Shown here: positions 1 through 11,172 of the stretch, piece after piece
Numbering within the stretch: the stretch's first letter is position 1
How the letters are laid out: every line of letters begins with the position of its first letter
DNA from: Stenopsyche tienmushanensis
Lineage: Eukaryota > Arthropoda > Insecta > Trichoptera > Stenopsychidae
DNA: 64,000 bases
Assembly: GCA_008973525.1 (NCBI GenBank)
Contig: WACJ01000530.1
Span: forward strand, 434,001-498,000
Direction of reading: 5' to 3'
The notes under the pieces: model-generated
Seen by the model: only the letters and a program-made list of their open reading frames with translations
Told to the model about the DNA's origin: nothing
Database searches by the model: none
Position numbers and translations under genes: made by a program

Positions 1-235
1 GTTTCATACACCTCTTTATGGGTACGCAGCACTTGGTGACCTGCGCACCTAACTCATGTTAGCTGCGCTGCGTTTGATGAGCAAACCGACAAGGCTACTT
101 TCGCGCACATCTAATCCTCATCATCATCCCGAGGGCTCAAATGTTGCCTAAGGACGTAGAGTTTTTACGGTGAGCATACCTGGGATTTTATGGGTGAGCA
201 TCATGGAGTCTAACACCCGCCCGGATATTACCCCA
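1..235 (-). mobile_element. LINE-derived segment, cut by the window edge
   Basis: The first ~125 bases are a diverged copy of 63663-63790, with the same order of blocks (gtttcatacacc, ctttatgggtac, ggtgacctg, tttgatgagcaaacc). Bases 178-224 match 24492-24535 (the block around gggattttatggg and ggagtctaacacc). Those other copies adjoin LINE-like coding remnants on the minus strand, so I infer this is non-coding LINE sequence in the same orientation. No reading frame is preserved. Confidence 0.5.
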
Positions 236-339
236 CTGAGCTAATAATAGTGTAGCGTAGGCGAAATATTATCCCCATTAATTGGCGCTGTTAAACTGTG
301 CAGATTTTCAGCGACATCTTCTGACAAATTGCGTCTGAA

Positions 340-480
340 GGAACGACACCGATCGCTTCTTGCGTATGCATCGTTGTCGATTTAGCGGTGATGCGTAGGA
401 AGCGGGAGTCGTGAAGAGTCATTGGATGGCCTTGACTGTGGGAGGACGTCTTTCTCGCAGCCAGATATCTCTTTCATTTT
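340..480 (+). repeat. LTR relic, old subfamily
   Basis: This resembles 43395-43565 along its length: a block around ggaacgacaccgatcg, then gcgggagtcgt, then a gcgggaggacgtc/cagatctct region. It is a diverged relative of the LTR copies at 20735, 23735 and 29131. No polyadenylation box or internal coding sequence is kept here. Confidence 0.45.
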
Positions 481-627
481 TAACAAATAAGCTATCAAGA
501 CAAAAGTCAGACCTGATCAAATAAAAACAGCTCATAAATACCTATCTGAAAAATTAACTAAGATTATCATTTGTCTAGTTTCTTATATATTATAATAGAT
601 TTTGATTACTTTCCGGTCCTCTAATAC

Positions 628-878
628 AGGATGTGGCATGGAAACTTCCTTATTTGAAACACGCACCCTGAAACTACAGTTAATTCTAGAAGTATAAAAT
701 GGCACTCATTTAAAAGAGCAAGATCTAAGGTTTTATATATTTTAATTTTAATATTAATCATGTAATGGGAAGTGTTTAAATGTCTCTATGTAACATGATA
801 AAAATAATTTAATAATTTCACATATACTTTTCGTGTTATTCATTTTTAAAATAAGGTTGTATTCCTGCCTCATCTTGT
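628..878. mobile_element. MITE family B, copy 1
   Basis: The left end (about 628-660) reads gtggcatggaaacttcct followed by a tattt run. The right end (845-878) is close to its reverse complement, with ataaggttgtattcctgcct. The inside is AT-rich and aligns with 7310-7440, including the block atgtctctatgtaacatg against atgtttctttataacatg. It is about 250 bp with inverted ends and no coding capacity, as expected of a non-autonomous DNA transposon. Confidence 0.6.
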
Positions 879-2055
879 ATTTTGCTGATACAAGCTGAGG
901 CAGGATTTGCCTCATCTTGATTTGAATGATAAAATGCTCAAAAGCATAATCGAAGACGATCAGATTCCAATTTATGGCATTCAGGTCAGTCGATATAATT
1001 TTTTTTTGAATTTATTGATAAGTTCTGCCAATTTTCCAATATTCCATTACATCGATCGATTTCATGTTTTCCAATAAAGCTCTAATTCGAAAGAAATTCA
1101 AAACTAATGAAACTTTCTTGCTTGGATACGGAATTGGATAATTTGGTCCAATTTGGTCGCTCGAATTGAATTTTCCCCACTCGATGTCCATTTTCATTCA
1201 GGCCTATATACATTTCCATTGTGCGCTTTTTATTCCAAAACCGCAACATTCTCTTTTGACAGCCCACAAAATGACTCCATGCGTTTGGCAGCCGTATGCA
1301 ACATTTTTCATTGGAAAATGTCTTTATGCCAACAAAAAAACCGAGTCGAAACGGTCGTGGTCTTGTTAAGGCCGAAATTAAGTAGGATTTGATCGACACG
1401 ACAATTAAGGCTGTATTTCGTTATATCACATCGATGAGGAATTCGCTACAACCGGTTCAAAGACCGTCCATTTTTGCTGGCTTAAATTTCTTCTGTTGAG
1501 ATATTTTTATAAAGCAGGCGTAACTAATGGGTCAGTAAAAAGACCTTCAATTGTCTTATTCTAACATTGTGTTGTGTAAGTGCACCAAATTTGTTTGGAT
1601 TGAATCAAATTATACTTAATAGGCTTTCTTATAGTCGATATAACATTTATTAATCATGCTTCAATGATCCAATGATGTTAACCAAAAAGTAAGTTTGGTG
1701 TAGGGAATATCCTAACGGTCAGTTTGTGTAAGATCCAATAACGTGCATCGCGAGCACAAACAATGATTATGCTAATCTAAAAACCTTCTTAAATACGCGC
1801 CAAATATCTCACCAAAATTTTATTGCAATCAGATGATCGGTATAGGAATATATACAACACAAACATACACACAAATATTTTTATATACATATTAATTTAT
1901 GAAATAAGCTTCAAACGATCATGTAAATCATGATTATTCATTGAAAAATATAATATTTCAATTATTTATTGGCGCATTAGAGGACAATGCATTTTTATAA
2001 ATATTAGGTGGACCCGAAAGTATTCGAAATTTTAGTAAAAATGATATTTTAACGT
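879..2055. other. No gene seen
   Basis: AT-rich DNA with short chance reading frames on both strands between 1012 and 1400, none recognisable. Bases 1735-1880 look like a decayed minus-strand Helitron-type block (attttattgcaatcagatga then ggtataggaa). A short mariner-end-like string (ggtggacccgaaagtattcg) lies near 2008. Confidence 0.4.
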
Positions 2056-2059
2056 CATT

Positions 2060-2316
2060 AAAGTATAATATATAAAAGTCAATGTTTGTTTGTTCGTATT
2101 TAATGCGCTGCCATACCGTTCATTCGATTGCGATAAAACTTTGCCAACTTATTGTTTATACTTTCTCAAATAATATATGTATAGTATAATTAACTTACAG
2201 TAGATCTTATATATAAAAATCAATGTTTGTATGTTTGTTCATATTTAAAATAAAATCGACAAACGATATTTTAGAATCATTACTTCTGTGGCGGCAATGC
2301 GCTGGGTATCGGCTAG
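2060..2316 (+). mobile_element. Helitron-type tandem unit with CTAG 3' end
   Basis: Two successive 5'-end-like monomers are followed by a Helitron-like 3' end. The first (from about 2060) has tatataaaagtcaatgtttg, then gcgctgccataccgttcat and gataaaactttgccaactta. The second starts with TC at 2205 (tcttatatataaaaatc). The unit ends at CTAG (2313-2316) followed by T, after a GC-rich stretch (gcgctgggtatcggctag). A 5' TC, a 3' CTAG and no target duplication are the established Helitron pattern. It is non-autonomous. Confidence 0.7.
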
Positions 2317-2424
2317 TATTTATATAAATATATATTATAAAAGGCAGGGAAAAGTTTTGAGTCTCACTTGGAGCTGCGAAAAACGGTGCGAGCCTATTAA
2401 TTGTTACCGAAGCTTTTACAAAAA

Positions 2425-2505
2425 GTCATAAAATTAGAGGGAGTGTGTTTCTGTGTCCAACCGGTCCGAATTTCGGACCACTGATATAATGAAAGAGCGC
2501 CTCAT
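2425..2505 (-). repeat. R1-like LINE tail module with conserved hairpin (copy 1)
   Basis: Read on the minus strand this gives gcgctctttcattatatcag, the hairpin tggtccgaaattcggaccgg, then ttggacacagaaac. The same order occurs at 18010-18095, 31960-32060, 32341-32440, 38465-38560, 47100-47185, 51990-52080 and 55740-55840. The copies at 38465 and 55740 follow LINE-like coding sequence, so I read the module as a LINE 3' region. The hairpin here is 2461-2480. Confidence 0.6.
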
Positions 2506-2539
2506 GATACGTATATGCAACATACAAAATTAAATTGAA

Positions 2540-3000
2540 TCTTCATAGGAGATGTATTTGCATTGTCTGTGCCTCCGTGGGAACGCTCGCCTCATACGAT
2601 CGTCGCGATTTTATCGAACAATCCATCGATTGTTCGAAAGCCGCTGGATTGGAACGGCGTGTTGCATAAAAGTCCAAGACACGGTTCAGGAGCACTCAAA
2701 GTGCAGTCCGCGGAGTTTCGAATAAATGGACCATTTCGACCATTCAGCCGAGCGTCTCAGCCGTATTGGTATTGGAAAGTGTTTTAAATATCATCAAGAT
2801 TGCAGACGCGTGTCGGCTTTTTGCTCGAAGGCTGCCATCGTCCGTGTGTCCGTTGACAATATTTAGAAACCGTGACAGTTTTGGGGGTCAACAAAAAAAA
2901 AACACTTGACAGTGATTTAATTGCATTCGAAGGTTGTCCTGAAGAATTCGAACGATCTTTCGACAAGGTCGCACATGGCGAATTTTATGATATCCACCAA
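2540..3000. other. Single-copy-looking island, function unknown
   Basis: This stretch has clearly higher GC than its surroundings, and I found no related copy elsewhere in the window. A 74-codon open frame (2563-2787, +) lacks any recognisable motif and good splice sites. It could be regulatory DNA, a decayed exon or an unrecognised repeat. Confidence 0.3.
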
Positions 3001-3825
3001 TAAAAAATGTGCATGTTATTATATCAAATATTGAGCCTGGACCACTAATCATGCTTCACTATGTATTACGTGACACGCAGTGAGTACGCGTGGGTTCCGA
3101 GCAGCACCATTCCGAGTCTGTAGTCTGTGAGACTAATGATTAGTAATATAGGTTAAAATGTTCCTTTGGGAGGTCATATAGATGTTGAGCGATTCTCACT
3201 AAAGCAATATAATATAACAGAAGCAAAAAATAGAAAATGCAACGTTTGATTGATGCGCACGCCAGAGTGATGTTAGCAATTGTTGCTCATGATGATAATG
3301 GCGCTCTTCAACCAATGAAGAAATGTTTACGTGCACATTTGCAGCACGAAACATTCAATCGATATATCAATTAATTGATTTAAAATACATTTACAAACCG
3401 GTTACACTCGCCAATAGTTAACAATTCAGACTAAAGGTCGCTAATTTATGAATATTACTCCTGACCTTAACTAATGACTGGGAATGTTGGTCCGATAGGG
3501 AGCCACGGTTTGAGAAAGGTTGACTTGGAACATGTTTTGAATCATGCCAAGCCACACTCCATTGGCCTTGAATTGTTGGCAACTGTATGTGAGATAAAAT
3601 GTGAGAAAATCACAGATTGGCAATGGAAGAGGCGTAAAAAATCGGCGTGCAAATGGCGTCAGATCTATACGCCGAAGGAATAATAACAGGACGTGAACAG
3701 GCGAAACAAGCCTGTCCTCGAAAATTCAATGGATAGAACTAATCCTAGAATAATTTGTAATTGTAATAATTACAAAATAAATTTAAATCAGCTGTTTACT
3801 GCTGTAAATCCTAAAAATTCGTATT
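3001..3825. other. No gene seen
   Basis: Mixed AT-rich sequence. A 69-codon open frame at 3474-3683 (+) has no motif I recognise and probably arises by chance. No repeat shared with the rest of the window was noticed. Confidence 0.4.
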
Positions 3826-3827
3826 GT

Positions 3828-3990
3828 GCAGAGTGCGACAGGGAAATTACCTTATTTAAAAAATGAATAACATAAATAATATTGGAAACATCAGTTCAAT
3901 TATATTTTTTATGTCATAGAGGAACATTTAAAGTTTATATATGTTATATTTTAAAAATTATATTATTAAAGTACGCTAGGAAAACTTTTC
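3828..3990 (-). mobile_element. MITE family B, copy 2 (one end kept)
   Basis: It begins agagtgcgacagggaaat followed by taccttattta, which is the reverse complement of the right ends at 845-878 and 7440-7464. The interior aligns in reverse with 7330-7430 (aacataaataat, then a block around gaggaacatttaaagttt). The opposite end is not recognisable. Confidence 0.55.
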
Positions 3991-4027
3991 AATTTAAAAC
4001 GCGTGTTCAGAAATGACATTTAGCATC

Positions 4028-4050
4028 CCACTTCTGACACCATTGTAACG
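4028..4050 (-). mobile_element. LTR end plus tRNA-Leu-type primer binding site
   Basis: On the minus strand it reads CGTTACA, AA, then TGGTGTCAGAAGTGGG. LTRs end in CA, and the second part is complementary to the 3' end of metazoan leucine tRNAs, a known primer for some gypsy-group elements. The same junction occurs at 14093-14114, 23069-23089 and 29056-29075. No gag or pol sequence follows. Confidence 0.6.
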
Positions 4051-4224
4051 ATGCCTTGCCTAGTGGTATGCAAAAAGGCCTATCTAGTACAAGAACTTAC
4101 GCTGATCTTTCCAATTTAACATCGAATTCATGCATATATAATATATTTGATTTTGAAATAACCACATATCCCTTGTAATTTCTTAAAGATAAACATAATT
4201 TTATAAAGGATCATATAAAAACTT

Positions 4225-4440
4225 TTCCGTCAAAAGTGACGCGCAGGAGGCGGTATTCGAAAGTGTGGTCGGTTAGCCTTGGCTGCGGGAAGTCGTCCCT
4301 CCTGCAGCCAGATCTCTCTCTCTCGTATGGAATAAATAGTTATTTAGAAAAAAGATTATTTCTATTCAATGCCCGTTTATCTCCATCCATTCTTCCAGCA
4401 ACATCACGCCCCGATAGAATAAAATATTTTAGGAGGTTAA
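4225..4440 (+). mobile_element. LTR fragment (main subfamily)
   Basis: Matches 20820-21010 and 23834-24012: gtgacgcgcaggaggcgg, ttggctgcgggaagtcgtcc, cagatctctctc, a polyadenylation-like ggaataaatagttatttag, then blocks ending cagcaacatcacg. The sequence ggctgcggga...tcctgcagcc can fold into a hairpin. Only the R/U5-like half is present, so it is a truncated solo LTR. Confidence 0.6.
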
Positions 4441-4465
4441 ATACATGAGAATTAACTTTACAAAA

Positions 4466-4560
4466 TACTTTTTTCAACACTATTGACATGATATCTCAAG
4501 TATTTATTAATCGATTTATTATAAATTTAAATAAAAATCTTTTATATTTTGTCGATTTCA
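4466..4560 (+). mobile_element. MITE family A, left-end fragment
   Basis: Contains tttttcaacactattgacat then gatatctcaagtatttatta and the family's AT-rich start (aaatttaaataaaaatcttt). It is a close relative of 4866-4945 but is truncated and joins a Helitron-like block on its right. Confidence 0.55.
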
Positions 4561-4589
4561 ATCAATACAAACAATGCTTGTATTAATTC

Positions 4590-4735
4590 TATAACATTCA
4601 TGGAGATACGCACAACAATCCTCTTAAGTTTTATTGCAATCGGATGAACGGTATAGGAACGCATACGGGACAAACGTACAACAGTCTACAAACATTCATT
4701 TTTTTACATGTGGATTACACAATCAATAGCTATAT
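4590..4735 (-). mobile_element. Helitron-type 5'-end block, subfamily 2
   Basis: Nearly the same as 8212-8352: attctataacattca, ggagatacgca, gttttattgcaatcggatga, ggtataggaacgcatacggg and acaaacattcatttttttac. Read on the minus strand this is the usual Helitron 5' architecture (AT run, TTTGT repeats, then a CATCCGATTGCAATAAAACT box). No 3' terminus was seen. Confidence 0.5.
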
Positions 4736-4875
4736 CTTTCAGCTAACAGCTAAAAAGCTTCATTTTTATCACGTAAATTTCTTTAAAAAATAAAAAGTTA
4801 TGGGTTAAAAACGTTCATAATGCGAGTAATGAGTCAAGCTTGTATATCAATAAATGAAACTACTTTTATCAACAC

Positions 4876-5180
4876 GGTTGACATGATATCTCAAATATTT
4901 ATTGACGGATTTACTTTAAATTTAAATAAAAATCTTTAATTTATAACCTTCTATCGTTCCTACCAGATTTGTTTTAAAAATGTATTTTAACTATTTAAAA
5001 AAAATTAAAATTGTGAAAAAAATAAAGTCAAAAATATATTTTTTTAAACGGTCGCCATTTTGCAAAAATACAATTATATTTTTTATCCGAGGTAGAAACT
5101 ATAGTAAATATCCTATTATTTAAGAATCTTTTTTTAATTTTGTATCTCAGATGAATAAAAAGGTTGGAATCATGTCAACT
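4876..5180 (+). mobile_element. MITE family A, copy with both ends
   Basis: It starts GGTTGACATGAT (4876) and ends ATCATGTCAACT (5169-5180), the reverse complement with one mismatch. The AT-rich interior carries family landmarks in order: taccagatttgttttaaaaa, a run of A near 5005, cgccattttgca near 5053, and gaggtagaaactatag near 5090. It has no coding capacity. The same order is found at 6314, 8698, 25430 (reversed), 50266, 54096 (reversed), 59036 and 60791. Confidence 0.75.
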
Positions 5181-6240
5181 AGGACATATCTTTTTTATCC
5201 CTTACATTTTACAAGCTTTTTTTAAATTATGTTCAATTTGTTTTTCGATTCATAAGTTAAGGCAAACAAGACGAGTCAAAAAAAATGTTGGTTCAATCGA
5301 TTTTTTTCTAATAATACAGCCAAAATTCGAAACAACTAACATTTAAAATTATTTCACATAAACGTCCAAGGCTGTCTTGATTATCTCAGGATGTATCAGC
5401 GTTAAGCTAACGACCTAGATCTTTTTGTCGAAGATCCATTTGTCAAAATTACATAATACACCGACAATGACATTAGATCTCATGCTAATTTATCCAGACG
5501 AACGGACCAAAAAATATGATTTTGCACTTCAATGGCGATAATGTACTAAAATCTGATTGAAAATTGAGCTTATATAAGATCATTCCCGGGGGGAAATGAT
5601 TGCGCAATATTCGGTCCAATGGGCATTGCGTCATAAATTGTATAAATGACAAAAAAGTGACAGTCTTCATACAGAGACATTAACAATAACGACAAAAAGA
5701 CCGGCGTTCGCCTTTCATGTCGAACAAGTGGATTTCTTAACGTCTCTGTTTAATTTTTTTTCGGTTTGAAAAATCGAAACAATCCACCAAACATCTTGCA
5801 TCACTATTTGCATACACGGCTTTTTGAAATGCATTGTGCAAAATGCTAAGAATTTTGCTTATTTAAGCGCTATTAACAAACAACAACAGAACAATATTGT
5901 TGAGCAAACAGTTTGCTGGTAAAATTCATTAGTTATCAACGCGTGGATATATTTTTTAAATCTATTTCAAAACCCCATTTAGATGTGGTGCTCAAATCCG
6001 AAGGATTTGAGCACATCATCATTTGCATACAATGTTCTCGAAATTTCAAAACACCAGATAATGAATGTGTTAAAAATGCTAATCGGCCGCATTATACACA
6101 TCCAAACAGCATCCGTACCAGTTACTGAACAACCTTATAAGATGACAAATATTATGCCCCAAGGTCATTTTATAAAACACATTACAAAGTATAGACTTTA
6201 ACGAATACAAAGTCTGAAGGAATTTCCAAAATTTTAAATA
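5181..6240. other. No gene seen
   Basis: AT-rich, single-copy-looking DNA. Short frames at 5485-5670 (-) and 5913-6201 (+) show no motif, and two overlapping + frames at 5913-6201 are typical of chance. Bases 5980-6025 contain an imperfect inverted repeat (gctcaaatccgaaggatttgagc). Confidence 0.4.
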
Positions 6241-6313
6241 TTTATGAAGTATTTAGCTATTTTAAAGAGGCGACAACTAAGCCGATCGTACCGAAAAATA
6301 CTTTTATCAACAC

Positions 6314-6619
6314 GGTTGACATAATATCTCACATTTAAATTAATAAATTTGCTTTAAATTTGATACAAATCTTTTTTGCATATAATCATCTATTGTCCCT
6401 ACCAGATTTATGTTAAAATTATATTTGTAACTGTTTAAAAAAAATTAAAACTGTAAATAAAAAAGGTCAAAAATTGTGTTTTTTTAAACATTCGCCATTT
6501 TGTACAAATATTTTTAAAAATTTATATGAGGTAGGGACTATAGCGACATTATTATTCATTAAGAATCTTTTTTTATTTATTATTTTAAATTAATAAAAAA
6601 GGTTGAAATTGTGTCAACC
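6314..6619 (+). mobile_element. MITE family A, copy with both ends
   Basis: The ends are GGTTGACATAAT (6314) and ATTGTGTCAACC (6608-6619). It carries the same internal landmarks as 4876-5180 (accagatttatgttaaaatt, cgccattttgtacaaa, gaggtagggactatagcgac). Sequence outside the ends is also shared with other copies (ttagctattttaaagaggcg on the left, accccttacattttaccagc on the right), so the true element may be longer than the inner inverted repeat. Confidence 0.75.
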
Positions 6620-6779
6620 AGGACATGCCCTTTTATACCCCTTACATTTTACCAGCCCATAACTTTTTTCATTTTTTAAAATATATCTATAAATTATTAT
6701 GCTCGGGACAAAAATTCTAAAACGTGATTTCTGACTCGAATTCCAGGCTTAAATTCTGATTTTAATCACTATATTTTTT

Positions 6780-6900
6780 AGAAAAAATGTTGTCAGTATG
6801 TATGTATGTTTGTATTGTATACGTTCCTAATGTATTCATCCGATTACGATGAAATTTTGTGGAATTATTGCGAACATCTTTGTGATATATATTATTTTAC
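6780..6900 (+). mobile_element. Helitron-type 5'-end block, subfamily 3
   Basis: Reads gtatgtatgtatgtttgt, tatacgttcctaa, attcatccgattacgatgaa, attttgtggaattattgcga and acatctttgtga. It is almost the same as 11420-11523. The order (AT run, TGTTTGT repeats, then a TTCATCCGATTRCGATGAA box) is the common Helitron or Helitron-like 5' region of arthropods. Confidence 0.5.
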
Positions 6901-6984
6901 TTATATTCAAAATCTAATTGTGAAATCTTAATTATAATCGAATAAAGTCATTTGAGTTTCGTAGCATACATTAACGCAGTTGCT

Positions 6985-7080
6985 TTTTTTAATTGATTTA
7001 ATCTAAAGCAACTATATCGGTTTGGTGACACACCAGGGAACTGTTTTTGAGCCGTTTGAGATAAGATAATCTATATTTAA
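6985..7080 (+). repeat. Short interspersed repeat
   Basis: The block aatctaaagcaactatat, tgacacaccagggaactgtt recurs at 27706-27757 as aatctaaagcaactaaat, tgacacaacagggaactgtt. Its class is not recognised; the spacing suggests the end of a DNA transposon. Confidence 0.35.
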
Positions 7081-7249
7081 TCATCAAATCATTGCCGAAT
7101 GCAATATTTTTGATTAATTTATGTTTTGGCCGATATCGATTATGAAATCTTATGACAGTACAAAATTTTTGATGTAATCAAATTTGATTTAATCTTAACC
7201 GTTTGATGATCAACGCCACTGTGGCGTTCAACGCTCCATAGCGCATAGA

Positions 7250-7464
7250 GGGTGCGACAGGATTATTTGAAAAACATGCCTTTAAGCGACAGTTATTCCA
7301 AAAAGGGCATATAAGCACTCATTTTGATGATATATTTTTTATAAAATATTTAATAAAAACTTCAAATGTTTCTTTATAACATGGTAAAATAATTTAACTG
7401 ATATCTTATATATGATTTATGTTATTAATTTTTAAAATAAGGTAGTTTCCCTGCCGCACGCTGT
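7250..7464. mobile_element. MITE family B, copy 3
   Basis: The right end (7436-7464) reads aataaggtagtttccctg followed by ccgcacgct. The left end (7250-7275) reads agggtgcgacaggattattt, a shortened inverse of it. The interior matches 710-840. It is the clearest statement of the family's terminal sequence (AGCGTGCGGCAGGGAAACTA on the inward strand). Confidence 0.55.
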
Positions 7465-7479
7465 ACAATTGTGATATAT

Positions 7480-7985
7480 TTGCTTCTCCTATGGTTGTGT
7501 CGAGTATCACACCATCTTTTGGATATTTTTATTATTCCAAGTGTCCAATTAGTGGGGCATGTTCAATGTTTGCACAACAGATCGACAATCGACGCCATCG
7601 GCATCAATCGGCGTCGATTATTCGACGCTGGCGGTCCCCAAATGTGTTCGAATCGATTCATATTTCGACCGGCCCACAAATTATTCCCAGAATCGACCAT
7701 AACTCATGAGGCAAAACTGGGCTTTTGAACTGCGGCTTGAACCCGCGAAATGAGCATTCGCGTTGCGCAACTGTGCGAAAAATATCTCGGAGGCTGTGTT
7801 GCAATATGGCGTGCCTTAATGGCAGCACAGCCAAAAAATAGGCTCTTGCGGCTCGCTGCAACAGTGTGATCACATACGTGTAACTGTTAAAAAGGCCTTC
7901 ATCATTCATACAGCATGTAGCCGGGGTCAAATTGCTCTCGACGAATGGCTAAAGGTCACTCCTCTGATACTATTCTGCAATAAGG
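7480..7985. other. Single-copy-looking island, function unknown
   Basis: Higher GC than its flanks, with several partly overlapping open frames on both strands (7471-7728 +, 7491-7709 +, 7658-7930 -). Overlap in several frames without a recognisable motif suggests GC-driven openness rather than a gene. No similar block was noticed in the window. It could be an exon I fail to recognise or regulatory DNA. Confidence 0.3.
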
Positions 7986-8211
7986 CTAAAATCCAATCGG
8001 AAGAATGCTAGGGTACGTCCTTGATATAATGTCAATTTGGACGATCAGGATCTATAAACGCATCCTAATGGCATTATCTTTTGATGCTAAGATCATCGAT
8101 CAGATTACATTTGATTTAAAAAATGACTCGAATACGTTTTCTATGTATAGCCAAACGATTTGTCATTTGTTTCGTCATTTTTCCACAAATTCGAACACAA
8201 ACAATGCTTTT

Positions 8212-8352
8212 ATTAATTCTATAACATTCACGGAGATACGCATAACAACATCCTTAAGTTTCATCGCAATCGGATGAACGGTATAGGAACGCATACGGGA
8301 CAAACGTACAACAATTTACAAACATTCATTTTTTTAAATGTGGATTACACAG
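8212..8352 (-). mobile_element. Helitron-type 5'-end block, subfamily 2
   Basis: Near-copy of 4590-4735, including ttctataacattcacggaga, catcgcaatcggatgaacgg, tataggaacgcatacgggac and acaaacattcattttttt. The preceding 8005-8211 is open in one + frame for 90 codons but lacks recognisable motifs. Confidence 0.5.
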
Positions 8353-8697
8353 CATATAATTACATATTTTAACTAACAGCGTAATTTATTGAAAAACACA
8401 GAGTGAAAGACGTTTAAAATTATGAAATAATTATTTATGCCGAAAGAAAAGCATAGCTACGAGATTAGGATTAAGATTGGCGGGAACAATACGTCTTCCC
8501 GCTTAAGGTTATTTGGAACATGCGGAAATTAACCGTTTTTTGAGAATTAATTTTAAATTGGATAAAATATAGATGCTATGTTCGTATGTCCACTATTTAT
8601 CGTCCATATAAATCTAATTTTCTCTCGGGAGCGCGCAGCGTGAATCAAGCTTGTAAATCAATGAACGCTCTTTTATCGAAACTACTTTTTTCAATAC

Positions 8698-9004
8698 GGT
8701 TGACACCATATCTCATGTTTTAATCGAGCAATTTAATTCAAATTTGGTACAAATCTTTTTAATATAATTATCTATCGATCTTACCAGATTTATTTAAAAA
8801 ATATATTTTTAACTATCTTTAAAAAAATTCAAACTGTTAAAAAAATAAGATTAAAAATTATGCTTTTTTTAAACAGTAGCCATTTTGTGCAAATATAATT
8901 ATTTTATTTGTTTGAGGTAGGAACTATAGCAACACTCATACTAATTAAGAATCTTTTTAGATTTTTAAATTTATAATAATAAAAGTTTTGAAATCATGTC
9001 AACG
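8698..9004 (+). mobile_element. MITE family A, copy with both ends
   Basis: The ends are GGTTGACACCAT (8698) and ATCATGTCAACG (8993-9004). Internal landmarks are kept: ttaccagatttatttaaaaa, gtagccattttgtgcaaata, gaggtaggaactatagcaac. It is about 307 bp, close to the 305-308 bp of the other two-ended + strand copies. Confidence 0.75.
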
Positions 9005-9229
9005 AAGACACGCTCTTATTTTTACCCTTTACACTTTAATAGCCTATTAATTTTTAAATTTTTAAATCTATTTCAATTTTTATTTTATTTTGTATATTTC
9101 AAAAATTCCAATAAATATATGGTGAAATTGAAAAACGCCATATGGATAACCGGATACGGACAAATTCCATTATAAATTTAATGTTTATTTTTATTTTTAT
9201 CGCTCAAATCCGAACGCATATATGCGCTA

Positions 9230-9790
9230 TTACTCATCAACGGGTTGCAACGGCGATTGCATAGATTAACAGTGATTATTTCCTCTTGCTTGATACATAT
9301 GTTGTACAATCGGCCGTTAGCGGTCATCCGGTTTATGGCACACATGTTGTGTCATCTCGCGCTATTATATCGAATGTGCTACAGTTTCTCAATCTAAAAT
9401 CTCCGCCGTATTGATTCGATGAAATCATCAAAGTTCGCAGCCCGGACGATTGTGAAATCGCTCTAATGTGTCTTAATCGCCCAGAGACCTCATGTCTTGG
9501 ACGTTAATACATTTCATAACGCCGAGGAGAAATTGAATAAAAGCAATTGCTTCGGTTCGACTGCATCACGATGATCGTCGGAGGCTTTTTGTCATCTTTC
9601 TCAGCTGATCGTCGTGCTGTTTGCAAACTGCTCAGAATTTAACGACACGTTGCAAAACGACGCTATATTGGACGTTTTATGGAAATTTATACGGCGTTTC
9701 GCAATGTCTCTGAATCGTCCGAATCTAAAAATCGACGATTTTACTGCATTTGCTCTGAGCTGTTAAACTATTTATTACAGGCGTTACCAT
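9230..9790. other. Single-copy-looking balanced-GC island
   Basis: This ~560-bp stretch is rich in CG dinucleotides (for example cgatgatcgtcgg near 9568 and gatcgtcgtgctg near 9606) and shares no repeat with the rest of the window. No long open frame or convincing exon was found. It is about 4.8 kb upstream of the first visible GRXCR1-like exon, so an intronic or upstream enhancer is possible but unproven. Confidence 0.3.
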
Positions 9791-10900
9791 AATGGCTCAT
9801 TTCGAAAGACACTTAAATACTTTGACTTTTTTGCTGTATGCATTTACAAGGTTGACATTTGTCTTTTGCTTGATGTCTTTGTGTATTTGCTGTATTAACT
9901 TTCACTTCAAGAACTAAAAAAATATGTCATAACATTACAATATCAAAATTAATATATTTTTATGACCATTTTATTAGTGTAAATGCAATTATTTTTAAAT
10001 TTGATTTTTTTATCGAATCTAAATCTAACATCTTACCAAAATATCAATAAATCTATAGAGACATCTATGATCGATGACCGAAATTATTGCGAAACTAATA
10101 TTATTTTAACATCTGCTAAAATATTGAATAAAATAAATTGCATATTTGGTTTGAATCTTAGATAAATTTTGCATTTAATAAAAACGCCCAATAGATGTCA
10201 TATATTATTTAATTTATTTTATTATTAAGCATTTGATTCTCAAATATTTTAAATTATATTTATATTATCAATTTAATTTCATGTATAATCGCGCTTTAAA
10301 TTCAATCTAAATATACATTTAATTTTTTAACATCATTAGAAGACCATCCTAATTAAATCCTTTTGTAGGTCTTTTCAAAGAAACGGGTGATAAATATATT
10401 ATTTAAAAGAAGCAGATTTGTAATCTTAAGTGGGTGGGTGTTGCGAAGTGCCTGGAAATGAAAGCTACGAAGAAAAGCTCCTTTTCTTCAACAGAGACAG
10501 ACGATTGCCGACTAAGCTTCCTGGGTCGTTAAGGCGTCACATTTTACTACTTCTCATTTTCTGATGGGCTTTAAATACTATCTCACCTTTAGCCATTACG
10601 CCCTTAAAGACGTCAATAAAATTTCATGGATATTTCCTACTAATTTTAAAATACTACCCTTAAAAATAGATTGTATCTTTTTTAATGAATTATATAAATG
10701 TGCCTTGTAATATATTTATTTTATAATACACCGTAGTTAATTTATCATGCCGTTAAAAACCACAAGTGGTCACGAGCACATATCACTTTGATTGACGTCA
10801 ATTTGCACGGTGTACATAAATTTAAACGGATGATAAAAATATAATGAAAGCGATTTTGCATTGGAATTTGTTGCAAAGCGATATTTAAATTCATTGTTAA
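9791..10900. other. No gene seen
   Basis: Very AT-rich from 9900 to 10380. A slightly more GC-rich stretch at 10430-10530 (gtgggtgggtgttgcgaagt) is unrecognised. Short frames at 9983-10165 (+) and 10770-11033 (-) are chance or Helitron-derived. Confidence 0.4.
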
Positions 10901-10904
10901 CATG

Positions 10905-11171
10905 TGCAATATAAGATCTACTGCAAGTTAATTGTACTATACCTATACCTATATTATAAACAATAAGTTGGCAAAGTTTCATCGCAATCGAATGAACGGT
11001 AAAGTAGCGCATTAAATACGGACAAACAAACATTGATTTTTATATATTAAACTATGCTTATGTTACTCGCGAAATCTTTAACAATAAGTGAACAAAGTTT
11101 TATCGCAACTCGATGAACGGTATGACAGCGCATTTCGAACGAACAAAATCCAATTCATTTTTATATATCAG
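10905..11171 (-). mobile_element. Tandem Helitron 5'-end monomers
   Basis: On the minus strand the unit begins TC at 11171 (tctgatatataaaaatgaat), then gttcgttcgaaatgcgctg, an accgttcat box and gttactcgcg-type blocks. A second monomer follows (aaaaatcaatgtttgtttgt, catcgcaatcgaatgaacgg in + sense). Pairs of the same two monomer types occur at 13665, 44118, 46490, 52545, 55950 and 58515. Confidence 0.65.
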
Positions 11172-11172
11172 A